From the NCBI RefSeq assembly GCF_040807025.1, contig NC_090982.1:30743514-30807513 (forward strand): 64,000 bases of DNA. Reading direction: 5' to 3'. Numbering within the stretch: the stretch's first letter is position 1; every line of letters begins with the position of its first letter. Below are positions 52,056-62,165 of this stretch, in pieces. Position numbers and translations under genes: made by a program. The notes beneath the pieces are model-generated. The model saw only the letters and a list, made by a program, of their open reading frames with translations, was not told where the DNA came from and searched no databases. The stretch comes from Struthio camelus (lineage: Eukaryota; Chordata; Aves; Struthioniformes; Struthionidae).

Positions 52056-52320
52056 CAACCTTAGCATATTCAGACTATCAAGATACATGTGCAAAGGGCC
52101 TCTTTAAAGAAGTAATCTGTTCAACCTGAGACACGCCAAAATACAGTGTTGTGCGTATTCCTAATGCTAGGCAACATTATCAGTCAGGGCAGTTAGAATG
52201 CATTTTTTCTGTCTATTCAAAGACTGTAATGAACTGTTTTTCATTACCGAAAACTAGCCTTCAGCAATTTATTTTTCTAATAATAATATTCTAAAAGACA
52301 AATGAAAGCAATCATAGAAC

Positions 52321-55130
52321 AAAACTAATCCAAGCTTTTTTGCAGGACAACAGCAGGCACCCATAGCCACAGACCTATGTACTGCTCCACAAACTGCACC
52401 ATGAGAACAGTGAAACAAATATATGGCAAAAGAAAGCTGGTTACATGGGTAGTATTTTGATTGTCAAGTTCAGCCTCAAGGTAATTTTCACAGACAAATT
52501 GTAAACCACCTAGCCTGTTTTAGTGAAAATACCACTGCATTTAACTAACATAGTATGTATATATTTCTATATTAACCTACTTTTTGATTGGCCCTTTTTT
52601 TTTTCGGGGGAGGGGAAGGCAAAACCAGCCGAACCTGTGGGATTAAGTTAGAATAAAGAATGTTATCTTAGGCGTTGCTGCCCTCTAGTGATAACACAGA
52701 ACAAGCAATTTGAGAGGAAAAGAAAACGTTTTTTCTCCTCAACGTAGCTATCCATAATGATTTGGGTACTGTTGAAGTATGACAGAATTTTATGAGAGCA
52801 AATCTTAGCTGAGGTCTTAAAACATCATTTGAATAAACAAAGTATTTGTATCAAAGAATATATGTTATTTTTGTGATGTGTGATACAGTTATCATTATTA
52901 TGGCTAAGATTAGTTTAGCTAAGTTAACAGATCTGGTAACTTAAAAAAGAGATATATGGTCAGAACTACTTCGAGATATAAGACCAGCTATCTTTCTGCA
53001 GTTATTGTAATTACAGAAACTGCAGCTGAAGTTGATTTGCAACTTCAGTTGCAATGACAGAAAATCATTTAGAACTGATTGCAAAAGGTTGATCAACTTT
53101 GTACGATCTGCATTTTGATGATTTGTAACACTAAGAAATGGCACAAAAAATCCTGGTTAAAAGCTACAGATTTACGATGCTTGAATGTAATAAATGAATA
53201 AAAATATATTTCTATAAATGGAACGTAATAGTATAATAAATGATTACAATCAGAGATTATTTTGTATTACATTAAAATAGTATATGTCAAGTAATTCAGA
53301 AATGTTACAATTGCTCAAAAGAAATCCATATTACATGACACTTAATTCAATGAATGAATTGGTCAATACATTAATTTAGCTAGCAAACATTTGTGTATGT
53401 GATCATGTTTACAATACAGGGGACTTTCACAATAAACAGTGCCAGGCGTTTCAACAAAAGGCTGTGTAGATCATTAAATGTGCATCACTGCCTTCATTCC
53501 ATACATTCATCATATGCAGAACTCTCCCTCATGTCAGTTACAGTAAATAAATACTGCAAGGTTTTCTAAAAGTTAAAAGCTTTTTTTCCCTGTATTTTAT
53601 CTGTATTTAATAGTGGACAACTTATGTGAAAATCCTTCACTTTGTAGTTCCAAATTTCCCATATTTTGTGACAATGATTTTTTGTTTAATTTATTAAAAA
53701 TTAACTTTAAGGAGACCTTGCCTATATTATGAATAATCCTAGAAATCCCACCCTTTGATGTAGTTTCTTCATGCAAAATCTTAAATCTGATTTATTTCAT
53801 CAGCATGAATGCCTGCTAACTGGATTAAATTATAACAAACTGAATCAACATAGTAAACCACATCAGCTTAAACCCTGTTTTTTATCTTTATATGCAGCAA
53901 TCTGGTGGTGAATATGTCTGAATCCTACAGTTGTAAACCTCTAGTTTCCCTTTTGCAGTCATCTGTAACAATATAATCGAATTACTGCAGCTAGCAATCT
54001 AATCACTTACCCTAGCACAGGTATGTTGATGGGAGAGAACAGGTTAATGCACCCTTAATGTTTCCCAGTGTAATTGCACTTGAGGTATTTAACCAATGTT
54101 TTTCAAAATATGTGCCGGAATATGAAATGGTTGCTTTATGACATTACTGCTGATTTCCTGCCAGTAAAAAAGGCCATCACCACTTAGGAAGAAAGAGAAC
54201 TCTTACATATTAGAAAAAGAAATAATCTGTTCAAAAATTAATATTTGCATTATTGTTATCTGTATCAAAGCATTACCTAGGATCATGCTTAGTACTATAG
54301 TGACATTACAAGTCAGTCCCTGACCCTATGCGATTATAAACTAAATAAATAGGTTGTGCATTTATGTAATCCAGATTACCTCCTGTTCAAGTCTTCAGAC
54401 TGCACCTAAACGGCCTGTACTACCAATGCTCCCTGGATGCTCCAAGGATGCTTCTTCTGGACCTCAAACTCCCATTTCCCTTCTGTTTAACACCAATGTA
54501 CATGCAAGGGGAGGAGGAAAGGGAACAAATGTGGTATGAATGGGGAATATGCCAGAGCATGCACCCACGCCCAGCAGATCAAAATTAGTCTTGGGCACAC
54601 AATGCTTTTTGAGAGGACGAGTTTGTCCTATACAGCTAGCTTCAATGAAATTCTCTTTTGAATCAGCTTAATTTTGGAGAAAAAAAAAGTTCATGGCCAC
54701 CATCATAACCTTTCAGATCTCTAAAAGCCTTTCAGTTTCTCATGCACACCTGCTCTGATCAGCAGAACATACTTTGGGTTTTGGTTAACCCAGAGTTAGA
54801 AGATGATAGTAATACTCCAAACAAATGCAGCAGAACCATTTCTTCTGTCACTAGTGACTTTTGTCTATATAATTAACCTGGCAGAACGGAGGGCACTGAA
54901 TACCAAAGTTATCCAGTTAGTAATCACCTGCAGGGCACACACATGCGCTCTTTTAGATTCCTGCACTGATCTTTTGTACTCCACCCTAAGCTTTTGTCTG
55001 AAAAGTGATAAAATCAGCTAGCCATATTTTCCTGTTTGAAATCAAACCAATGCCATCCTGCTCTTAGAGAACGTGTCCACCACCTGGGTTCCTCTTTAGG
55101 AAATTGGCAAAGACATGTTGAGGCAATTAT
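52321..55130. other. AT-rich non-coding stretch right of the CpG island
   Basis: Many AATAAA words and TAAT clusters ('aattcaatgaatgaattggtc', 'cattaatttagctagcaaac' near 53344-53390). It could contain further conserved elements or an AU-rich UTR, but there is no directional signal and no domain-bearing frame. Confidence 0.4.
52678..52691 (-). promoter_or_regulatory. CTCF-like motif, reverse
   Basis: CTGCCCTCTAGTGA matches the reverse CTCF core SYGCCMYCTRSTGG at 13 of 14 positions; only the last base differs. It lies about 1 kb to the right of the CpG island, and the motif points left. Confidence 0.45.
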
Positions 55131-55395
55131 TTGAACAACAGTTTTCGCTGAGGCAGAGAGGATAAAGGTTAGGGGAAAGAGACGAAAGAGAGCCTTTGCA
55201 CTGCAAACACATGAAGCAGACAGGATAGAAAATTGCAAAGGAATAGGTATGAATGAAGGCAAAATAGAGAATAGAGGGAAAAAATAGAAGTAGATGAATG
55301 AAAGAAGTGTGGAGATGCATGGAAGAAGGGGAATCAGAATAAGGGATGGAAAGGCAGGTAGGAACTTGGGATAATGAAAAAATAGAGACATGCAA
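55130..55395 (+). repeat. Purine-rich tract
   Basis: About 265 bp in which the plus strand is overwhelmingly A and G (GAGGGAAAAAATAGAAG, GGAAGAAGGGGAATCAGAA and similar), with loosely repeated GAATGAA/AATAGA words. On the minus strand the tract is pyrimidine-rich and has few stops, which explains the overlapping 125- and 106-codon minus frames here. It may be a decayed minisatellite. Confidence 0.75.
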
Positions 55396-56611
55396 ATAAG
55401 AACTAGAAAACTCCACGATTTAGGAGCAGAACAGAAGCCTTTTTGGGTGTTCCTTTAGGGGCTTTTTGGCCTTCAAATATTTGTTACATTTTTTGGATGT
55501 ATCACTTTCCTTCAGGAAAAATGTATTTTAAATGTCTTGATTTTTAAGGGACTCGGTTTCCTCAGTCACAAATTTCTAATTTAAAATAAAAGTCAAAAAA
55601 GGATGCGATTTAATTATGACTTAACAAAATGATTGTAGGACTTATCTTTAAAGAAAAGCACCCACGTTAAACTTGCATATACCTTCTTCCATGTTTACTC
55701 ATTCAGAGCTGTATTTATGCTTATGTGCTTTGCCGGTTGGAATTTGGAAGCTTCCCATCTACCTTTATGTGTTCTTTGAAGGTGTGATTTTACTTTTATT
55801 CAACAAAGTGCTATCAGTACCTAATCGCCAAAGATATTCACACTTCACATCCCTTATTTGTTCCATTCACTGAAAGTGTCATATTCTATTTTGAACTCAC
55901 TTAAAAGCTTTCTTTGTCATCATGCTTTCCGGGAGAGCTACCGCACACAGGTTGCACGAGTCCTGTCCTCCCCAGTACTCCATTACTTGTAAATACACTA
56001 CAGAAAGAAGAGGCAAATCTTTCTTTAACAGGCAGAAAAAACTATTTAACTGTTACACACACGTGAAATGATCCATGTATGTTCCCCTCTTAAAGAGGAT
56101 AGATTTCACGCCCATCAAAGGACTTCATTACTCCAATTATTCATGTTCTTCTTTAAAAGCACAGTTTTTCTACGAGAACCGTGATGTTCAAATGGTCCAT
56201 GAAGTCTTTAGGCAAGACACTATTTCTTGAGACCCCCTTGCAACCTCAATCATCCGTACAAACTTCTGAAAGAAGCTCATTTTGAGGAATTTCTATACCC
56301 AAATGGTGATGCACATTCCCAGGTAATTACAGAACAGAATGTGAAAAATGCTGCAATGCCTTTCATGTAAAAAGTAGCCCAGAGTACTTTGCCATAAAGC
56401 ACTAATAAAGTTCTGTGGGCTCCAAAGGAAAAAGTAGTTGCCCTTATGTGCTCAGCAAGATGCAACCTTGGATTCAGAACAGGTTTACACTAAGAGGAAA
56501 AGATGATAAGAAGACTGATGTCATTGTTATCTTTTTTGAAAGCCACCATGGGAAAGCTACTGTGATCCAGGATTTTAATTTTTTTTAAAAGAAAGGCGGT
56601 AGTCCTTGTTT

Positions 56612-56665
56612 CATATATATATGCACACACACGCGCGCGCGTGTGTGTGTGCATGCGTGCATATA
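56612..56665. repeat. 54-bp alternating pyrimidine-purine tract with perfect palindrome
   Basis: Strict alternation runs from CATATATATATG through (CA)n, (CG)n and (TG)n to GCATGCGTGCATATA without a break. Bases 56624-56649 form a 26-bp perfect palindrome centred on a five-CG run (56632-56641), flanked by CA repeats on the left and TG repeats on the right. A second 21-bp alternating run follows at 56675-56695. CG and CA/TG alternation is the classical Z-DNA-forming sequence, and the symmetry also allows a cruciform. Confidence 0.95.
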
Positions 56666-56699
56666 ATGTATGCTTGTATATGCACGTATATATACTCCC

Positions 56700-59480
56700 C
56701 TGACCTGATCTTCCAGATTCAGAATATTGTTGTATATGACTAAGCAAAAAGGGTTACTAGTTACTGCTTAGCCTTACTCTACCACTCAACATTCATTTTT
56801 TCAAATGACCTGATAATAAATGTGGAAAAGTGTCTTTATTTTCCTGTATTTGCTGCCATCTCTTAGGCTAAAATTTATTTAGCATACATGGCCTTGCTCA
56901 AATTTCCATCAGTTTGACCAAAGATTATAGTTAAGAATAGAAAGAGTTACAGAGCTGACAAGGATTTGGTATGGTTCAGTATTCTTTCAGTTAGGATGTT
57001 TCTGGCCCACAATCCTGGCTACAGGCAAGTTTAATTTTACAGCTCTGATAGTGCCAGAACAATGACGTCTTCTATTTTGGGTAAATTAAAGATTAGCAGA
57101 AACATTTTCAAAAACACCAGTTACTTCACAAACTGCTATTATAAGTCACATTTGGGGTTAAAACATTTCCTGGAACTAAGAAGTTCAGCCTCTATTTTAA
57201 TTTGCATCACATGCACATAGTTTTAAGTATGGCACCGTCTGCTCTCATAGGCCTGGGTTTAGCCCGACATCTTTGACGCAGTTCTTTTCCTCTATTATTT
57301 TGTCTCAGAATGAGGATCTCATTGGTACAAAGAGGCCAGGTAAGTTTATTCAGAGGAATAAATTCAAATCTTGAGCCCCTTGACTTATGACTTAAGAACA
57401 TATTTGATAAGTTGAACTTTTCTCATAAATTTACTGCAAAATGTCTGGAGATTTTCATTGACAACTCCAACAACCTCTATACAGAGATGTGCCTGTGACA
57501 TGAACAGAATGATTCCTTAAGAACTACAAAAGGAAACAGTCTACAGGAATGGCTACAGACTAAAGCAGAAAGACAGCTGCTTTCAATATAAGAAAAGCTG
57601 TAAGGCAGTATTCTGTTCTAAATGTCATAGCTTTGGGCTTTTTTTCCTATTTTTCTCTTTTTCAAACGTTCCTGTTACTCTTTTGTTCTTGTGCAAGTAC
57701 TTGAACATTTTTCTCATGGAGGTACACAGTTGGAGCTGGAGAGCAGAGAAAGTAATAAACTCCACAAGGAAAACTTTCTCCATTCTTTTAAGGATGCTGT
57801 TCTTGATTCTGGTTTTGAATTTTTTTCTTATTTTTAAATAAAAATTAAAAAAAAACTTTTGCAAAAGGAAAGTAATAGCAAGTTCTTAGCAAAGGAAGTG
57901 ACCAGCTGCACAAAGCAACAGGCAAGTGTAAATGGAAAACTACCAGGTGAGTATTTTTAGCTGTAGTAAGAAAATCACTTTTCTTGCTGCACTTCTCATT
58001 TTCCTTGGATTACAGCACTAGCTTATAAACCAGAATTCCTTGCTGACTGTAATATTGGTAAGAAGTAGAACTGTAACATTGGTTTCTTATTATATGCCAA
58101 TGGTATCAGGCATTAAACATGGCCAAAATGCTTCAGTTTCAAGATAATTTTTAATTTGTACAAATCATAAAAGAGGGCAAAATTATATTTTAATTCTTGT
58201 ACTTTTTATGGCCACAGGAAGAATAAGGTAGGTTACAAGAATAAGGGAGGAAAATGCCTAAAGAGAAAGATGAACATGAAAATTAAATTTGATGCCTTTC
58301 TTACTAGCTTTATGGTCTCAAAGAATGGAATTCATGCTTTGAAGAGAGTGTTTTGGTATTTAAAGCCCCCACAGCCTTTCTTCTTTATCTCTCTTCTCGA
58401 GCCTACTGCTCTGTGGCAGATAGGAGCGCACACTCATGCTTTATTTAGCACCTGATGTTTTCTCCCTCTAACTGTGCCTGCCATCCCCAACCACACTCTT
58501 TTGTTGCTGTAATTTCAAGCAAATTGGAGGTTGACACACGTGAGAACATAATGCCTTTCTGAACTTTGGAATAGCTAAGAAAACCAACTCAAGCAACTCA
58601 AATTACGTGAGAAGTGCCAGAAGGGCAAAGTCTGGCTCCAAGCCTGGAAAAAGAAGGAATGCAGCATACTGCTAGGCCCATCACTCTGACCTCCCACCTC
58701 TCAAGGAGCTCAAGGTGACAGAACTTTGCCAAAAGGAGAGATCTCAGTAGTACTCAGCAAAGCATCAATGGTTCTTAAGACTAAGAACATATACTAGAGC
58801 AGTTCTGCCAGTAAAACTGAGGACTAACTTAAAAATCTACAGTATCTCCGATAGGTTGTCCCGAATGACCTTTTTTTTTATTAAAATGGGGTATATTTAT
58901 TGGAGTACTGTACTTATGAAGAATATAGGAAATGAAGAATAGGAAATAAAATACCTAGAAGACGTTAACATTCTTTTAAGTTCCTATCAGATCCATATTT
59001 AAGTTGCTCATTTTACCTGAAGTGACTTTCAGTTTGGGGTTTAGGGTGTCCTTTTTGATGTACGGACTGCTAAGCATTTTCATAGATCCCTATATCAAGA
59101 ATATAAAGTGTATTTGCAATAGGCTTACTTTTCTTGGTTATCTTTTTGCTTGCTTTCTTAACTTACCAATATCATGTTCCAGTAATATGGAGATAAAGTG
59201 ATTAAAACATCTCTGTAAAGCTACAATGGCATAATTTCAAGCCTTGCCCAGGACTTCCAGTGAGCGACATCTCCTGTCAACCCAGATATAAATGGAGGAT
59301 TGCTCACTGAGGCCAAGGAGTTCAGAAGCAGCCAGAGATATTGGTAGCTTGATCGCTCTTCTACGCTGTTGGCCACAGAAACGGTGAACCTTAACCATAT
59401 TAGGTTGGCAAGTCACAGATGCTCAGCTGGCAGCTGGACTGCTGCTGTTGACCACTGACATAAAGGAAAGGTACTGCACT
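56700..59480. other. Non-coding stretch, no gene seen
   Basis: Short frames only. A near-ideal donor sequence (CCAG|GTGAGTATTT, GT at 57948-57949) is present on the plus strand, but no convincing exon precedes it. No repeat family was recognised; 59221-59460 is of moderate complexity and unassigned. Confidence 0.5.
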
Positions 59481-59489
59481 AAATGGTTA

Positions 59490-60419
59490 TTAAAGAATAT
59501 TTTATTGTACAGCAAATTGCAATACAGAGAATGAGTAGTTCTTTTTAAACATATATATGTACAAAATTACAGAGAATGCAGTGATCTGTAGCTTCGAGGA
59601 AGAACAAGCTATGAACACCACAGTTCTACCTGTAAACAGTATAAATTAAGTTTCAAAAGTTTTGGCACTTTAGAGCCTGCCTATTTATATAATATACAGT
59701 CTTTAATAGAAGCTGGCACAGACAATCAATGTTCGCTGAATTTGTTCCCCACACAAGTATGAAAATATGCTTTATTTTAAATACTTTGCTTGATATTCAC
59801 TAGCAGACCTGTTCAGCTGGTTTTTTTTTTCTTACTCAGCCACCTAATGACTAATTTCATTTATGCCCAGCTACCTACAGCTATAACTCACAGGGCCGAA
59901 ACTGTAGAAAAATGACTTTATTTTTACAAACTCTGTGACACATCAAACCTACATTCCGCATGGCTGTGTTGAATTTTCTTTAACCATAATCAGTTTTTTC
60001 TCACACAGTGACATATGTGGAACAAAATGGCCTTGAATCATGATGCTATCAGTCCTCAGGAGACTAGTAAGAAAGAATTAGGCCTGATTAGTAATATAGT
60101 GAGAGAGAAATACTGAAATCTCTGGTGCTGTTAAAAGTTACTGCAATCTATGAGCAGCCTGGACAGGGTCAGGGAAATAGTGTTACACACTAACAAACAC
60201 GGCAGGTCTAACAGTAAAGGTATTTCAACCGCAGTTGAGATACAGAATGGACTCTTCAATTACCTGACACAGTCAAAACCATCTTGGAAGTAGTTCTTTC
60301 CCCAAGATAATAAAGTGCCTTTACTACATGAACAAATATTTCCCTTTGGTTTGTGCTGGATTAGGTATTTTTCACCTTCTGTACTAAAAGGTTACCCAGT
60401 CTTGTTGCATAGCAGTAGG
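59490..60419 (-). other. Possible 3' UTR / terminal exon of a minus-strand transcript
   Basis: On the minus strand the sequence ends like a vertebrate mRNA: '..ttgcaatttgctgtacaataaaatattctttaataacc', with AATAAA at 59506-59501 and a G/T-containing stretch beyond. Further AATAAA words lie at 59771-59776 and 59917-59922 (read on the minus strand), and a Pumilio-like TGTACATA at 59563-59556. Upstream, a strong acceptor (TTTTCTTTTTTCCCCAG, minus strand, AG at 60421-60420) is followed by a short open tail: 18 codons to a TAA at 60363-60361 in one frame, or 11 codons to a TAG at 60386-60384 in another. I do not recognise either peptide. The gene body would lie to the right of the window. Confidence 0.3.
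59501..59506 (-). terminator. Candidate polyadenylation signal AATAAA
   Basis: TTTATT on the plus strand is AATAAA on the minus strand, in the context CTGTACAATAAAATATTC. Cleavage would fall near 59480-59490. AATAAA is common by chance in AT-rich DNA; the surrounding UTR-like sequence raises its weight. Confidence 0.35.
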
Positions 60420-61834
60420 CTGGGGAAAAAAGAAAACTTTTGTACCCGGACCTGTGTATGAAGAGATTGTCTGCCACACTGCACTGCCACAAAACCTTTT
60501 AGCTTAACTGGGGATCTTCTTCGGTGCACATCCTCCTAGCGCTCCTTGCAGGAGTGGCCCATAGATATTTTTCCTGGAACACATTTTAACAGGCTATCTG
60601 GAAGTAAAATTGTTATTTATTTTTGCTAACATAAATATTTATACTAACTTAATTTTATAGTCAATACAAACATGGTTACATTGAAAAACATTTAAACCAT
60701 GTTAGGTCATAACTGTACTTATGAGAATAATCAAGTAAGAGAAGCTACCGAACATCTTACTAAGCCACTAATGTATGTTGAACAGGTATGAGCTGGTTAT
60801 AAGTACACTCATGTGATCAAAATGTTTTTGGAGCATCTCACAGAAATCATTGCCTCAAAAAATGAATACTATGCCACAATTAAAAGGGTAAAAAACAATA
60901 CAGGACGAAGTAATACTTCAATGTCAACTGAATAAAAATAATCTTATTTACAGATTGTCAGGAAAAACACAAAAGGCTTTCCCTTTTAGAATAAATATGT
61001 GTATTAAGGGAACACATCCACTAGCTAACACAACAACTTTGTGCAATTAAGTGAACAGTTCTTAAGTACTAAATGAAAACATAAAAACAAAAAAGTACAG
61101 CAGTGCAACCAGGTCAGAGCATAAACCTGATATTTGCTGTTTTATATTTCAGGTAGAAAGGTAACTTTTCAAAGCAAGCAAATAAAAGCCTTATATAATT
61201 CATCATTTCCATGTACAAATAGGCACTTCCCCTTCTACATTGAAACAAATAATTTCATTCCAAGCTCTCTCACTTTACCAAGAGTTCTATCTAGTATTAA
61301 GTGAATGTTCAGACTTGATGCAGCTGATCATTGCAAGATTTCTAACAACAACCCCAACTAAGCTGCAGCTGCATTACAATTTGCTAGTGCTTCTTCTGGT
61401 AATGTTCACCATTAAACTATTCCAAGGTAATAGTTTTCAACCCTGAATCTTATTAAAAAAATAAAAAATTCAAGTTAAAGTTACTTTATCTGGCACACAT
61501 AAACATTATATAGCTTAAAAAAAGAGATTCCATTTATAAAGTTTGGCCAAATAACATAAGAGAGATTTTGGTCATTAAAATCAATCAGAAGGAGCCAAAA
61601 TATCCATGGCCCAATCCTGCAGAGAAAAATAGGTGTGAAGGTAGGTCCCTGAAATTCCTTCAACTAGGCTTTCTACGGCCATGGACATTCACATGGCACT
61701 CTCTGGAGGAGAAGAACCTTGGAAAACAATTACTGCACGTGCACACACAGTGCTAACTGTATGGATCTGGAAACCACATTTGAAAGTGACACCTCACAAA
61801 TTTTACAATGGTAAGGCGGCTATGGGTGATCCAA

Positions 61835-62165
61835 TAGCCTACAGCTACTCAAAGGGGAGTTGCAAAGAATGCAGCCAAACTCCTCTTGGTAGCAGCAGAC
61901 AGTGTAATTGGGAAACGGCTAAAAATTGTGACTGTGACAACTCAGGCTGGGCATGGGGAAACGTTTTTCACCAGAAGCGGAGTGCAAGCATGTGAACAGG
62001 TCGCCCAAAGAGATGGTGGGATCACTGTCTTTGGGGCTTTTCACAAATTCTCTAGGAAGGCCATCGCTAACCTGATCTAGAGGTGGTAACAGTCCAGCTT
62101 TGAGTGCGAAGTTGGACAAAACCACTTCCAGAAATCCTTCCAAACAACTTCATGTGATTCTGTGT
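61835..62165 (+). mobile_element. CR1 LINE 3' fragment, sense
   Basis: The order follows a CR1 3' end: 'agcctacagctactcaaaggggagttgcaaagaatgcagccaaactc', 'agacagtgtaattgggaaacgg', 'acaggtcgcccaaagagatggtgggatcactgtctttgggg', 'gaagttggacaaaaccacttccagaaatccttccaa', ending in TGTGATTCTGTG, the CR1 terminal repeat unit. These parallel the CR1 pattern 'acaggttgcccagagaggttgtggagtc...gttggactagatgatctccagaggtcccttccaa'. It is 5'-truncated, as usual for CR1. The minus-strand 74-codon frame at 61919-62143 lies entirely inside it. Confidence 0.9.

Larger units (their letters stand above)
51700..52320. promoter_or_regulatory. Candidate conserved block next to the CpG island
   Basis: Contains forkhead/SOX-like words (GCAAACATTTGTTC, GGAACAATGAAC, AAGAACAAACATTC), homeodomain words (GTTAATTGCCAATTAATGC, TTCATTACCG) and an imperfect dyad at 51816-51857. 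CpGs persist singly ('cattcgcggcattg', 'gggactcgcc', 'tgtgcgtattcc') beyond the island edge. An ATTT microsatellite interrupts the block at 52032-52055. It is probably a proximal regulatory region, and the position beside a CpG island supports this. Conservation is untested. Confidence 0.35.

Noticed and set aside
55014..55416. 125- and 106-codon minus-strand frames
   Set aside because: They lie in a pyrimidine-rich strand that contains few stop codons; the composition explains them.
57920..57960. Near-perfect 5' splice site CCAG|GTGAGTATTT
   Set aside because: No acceptor with an open frame or other exon signal was found just upstream; a single donor match is expected by chance.
61919..62143. 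74-codon minus-strand frame
   Set aside because: It is the antisense of a CR1 fragment.
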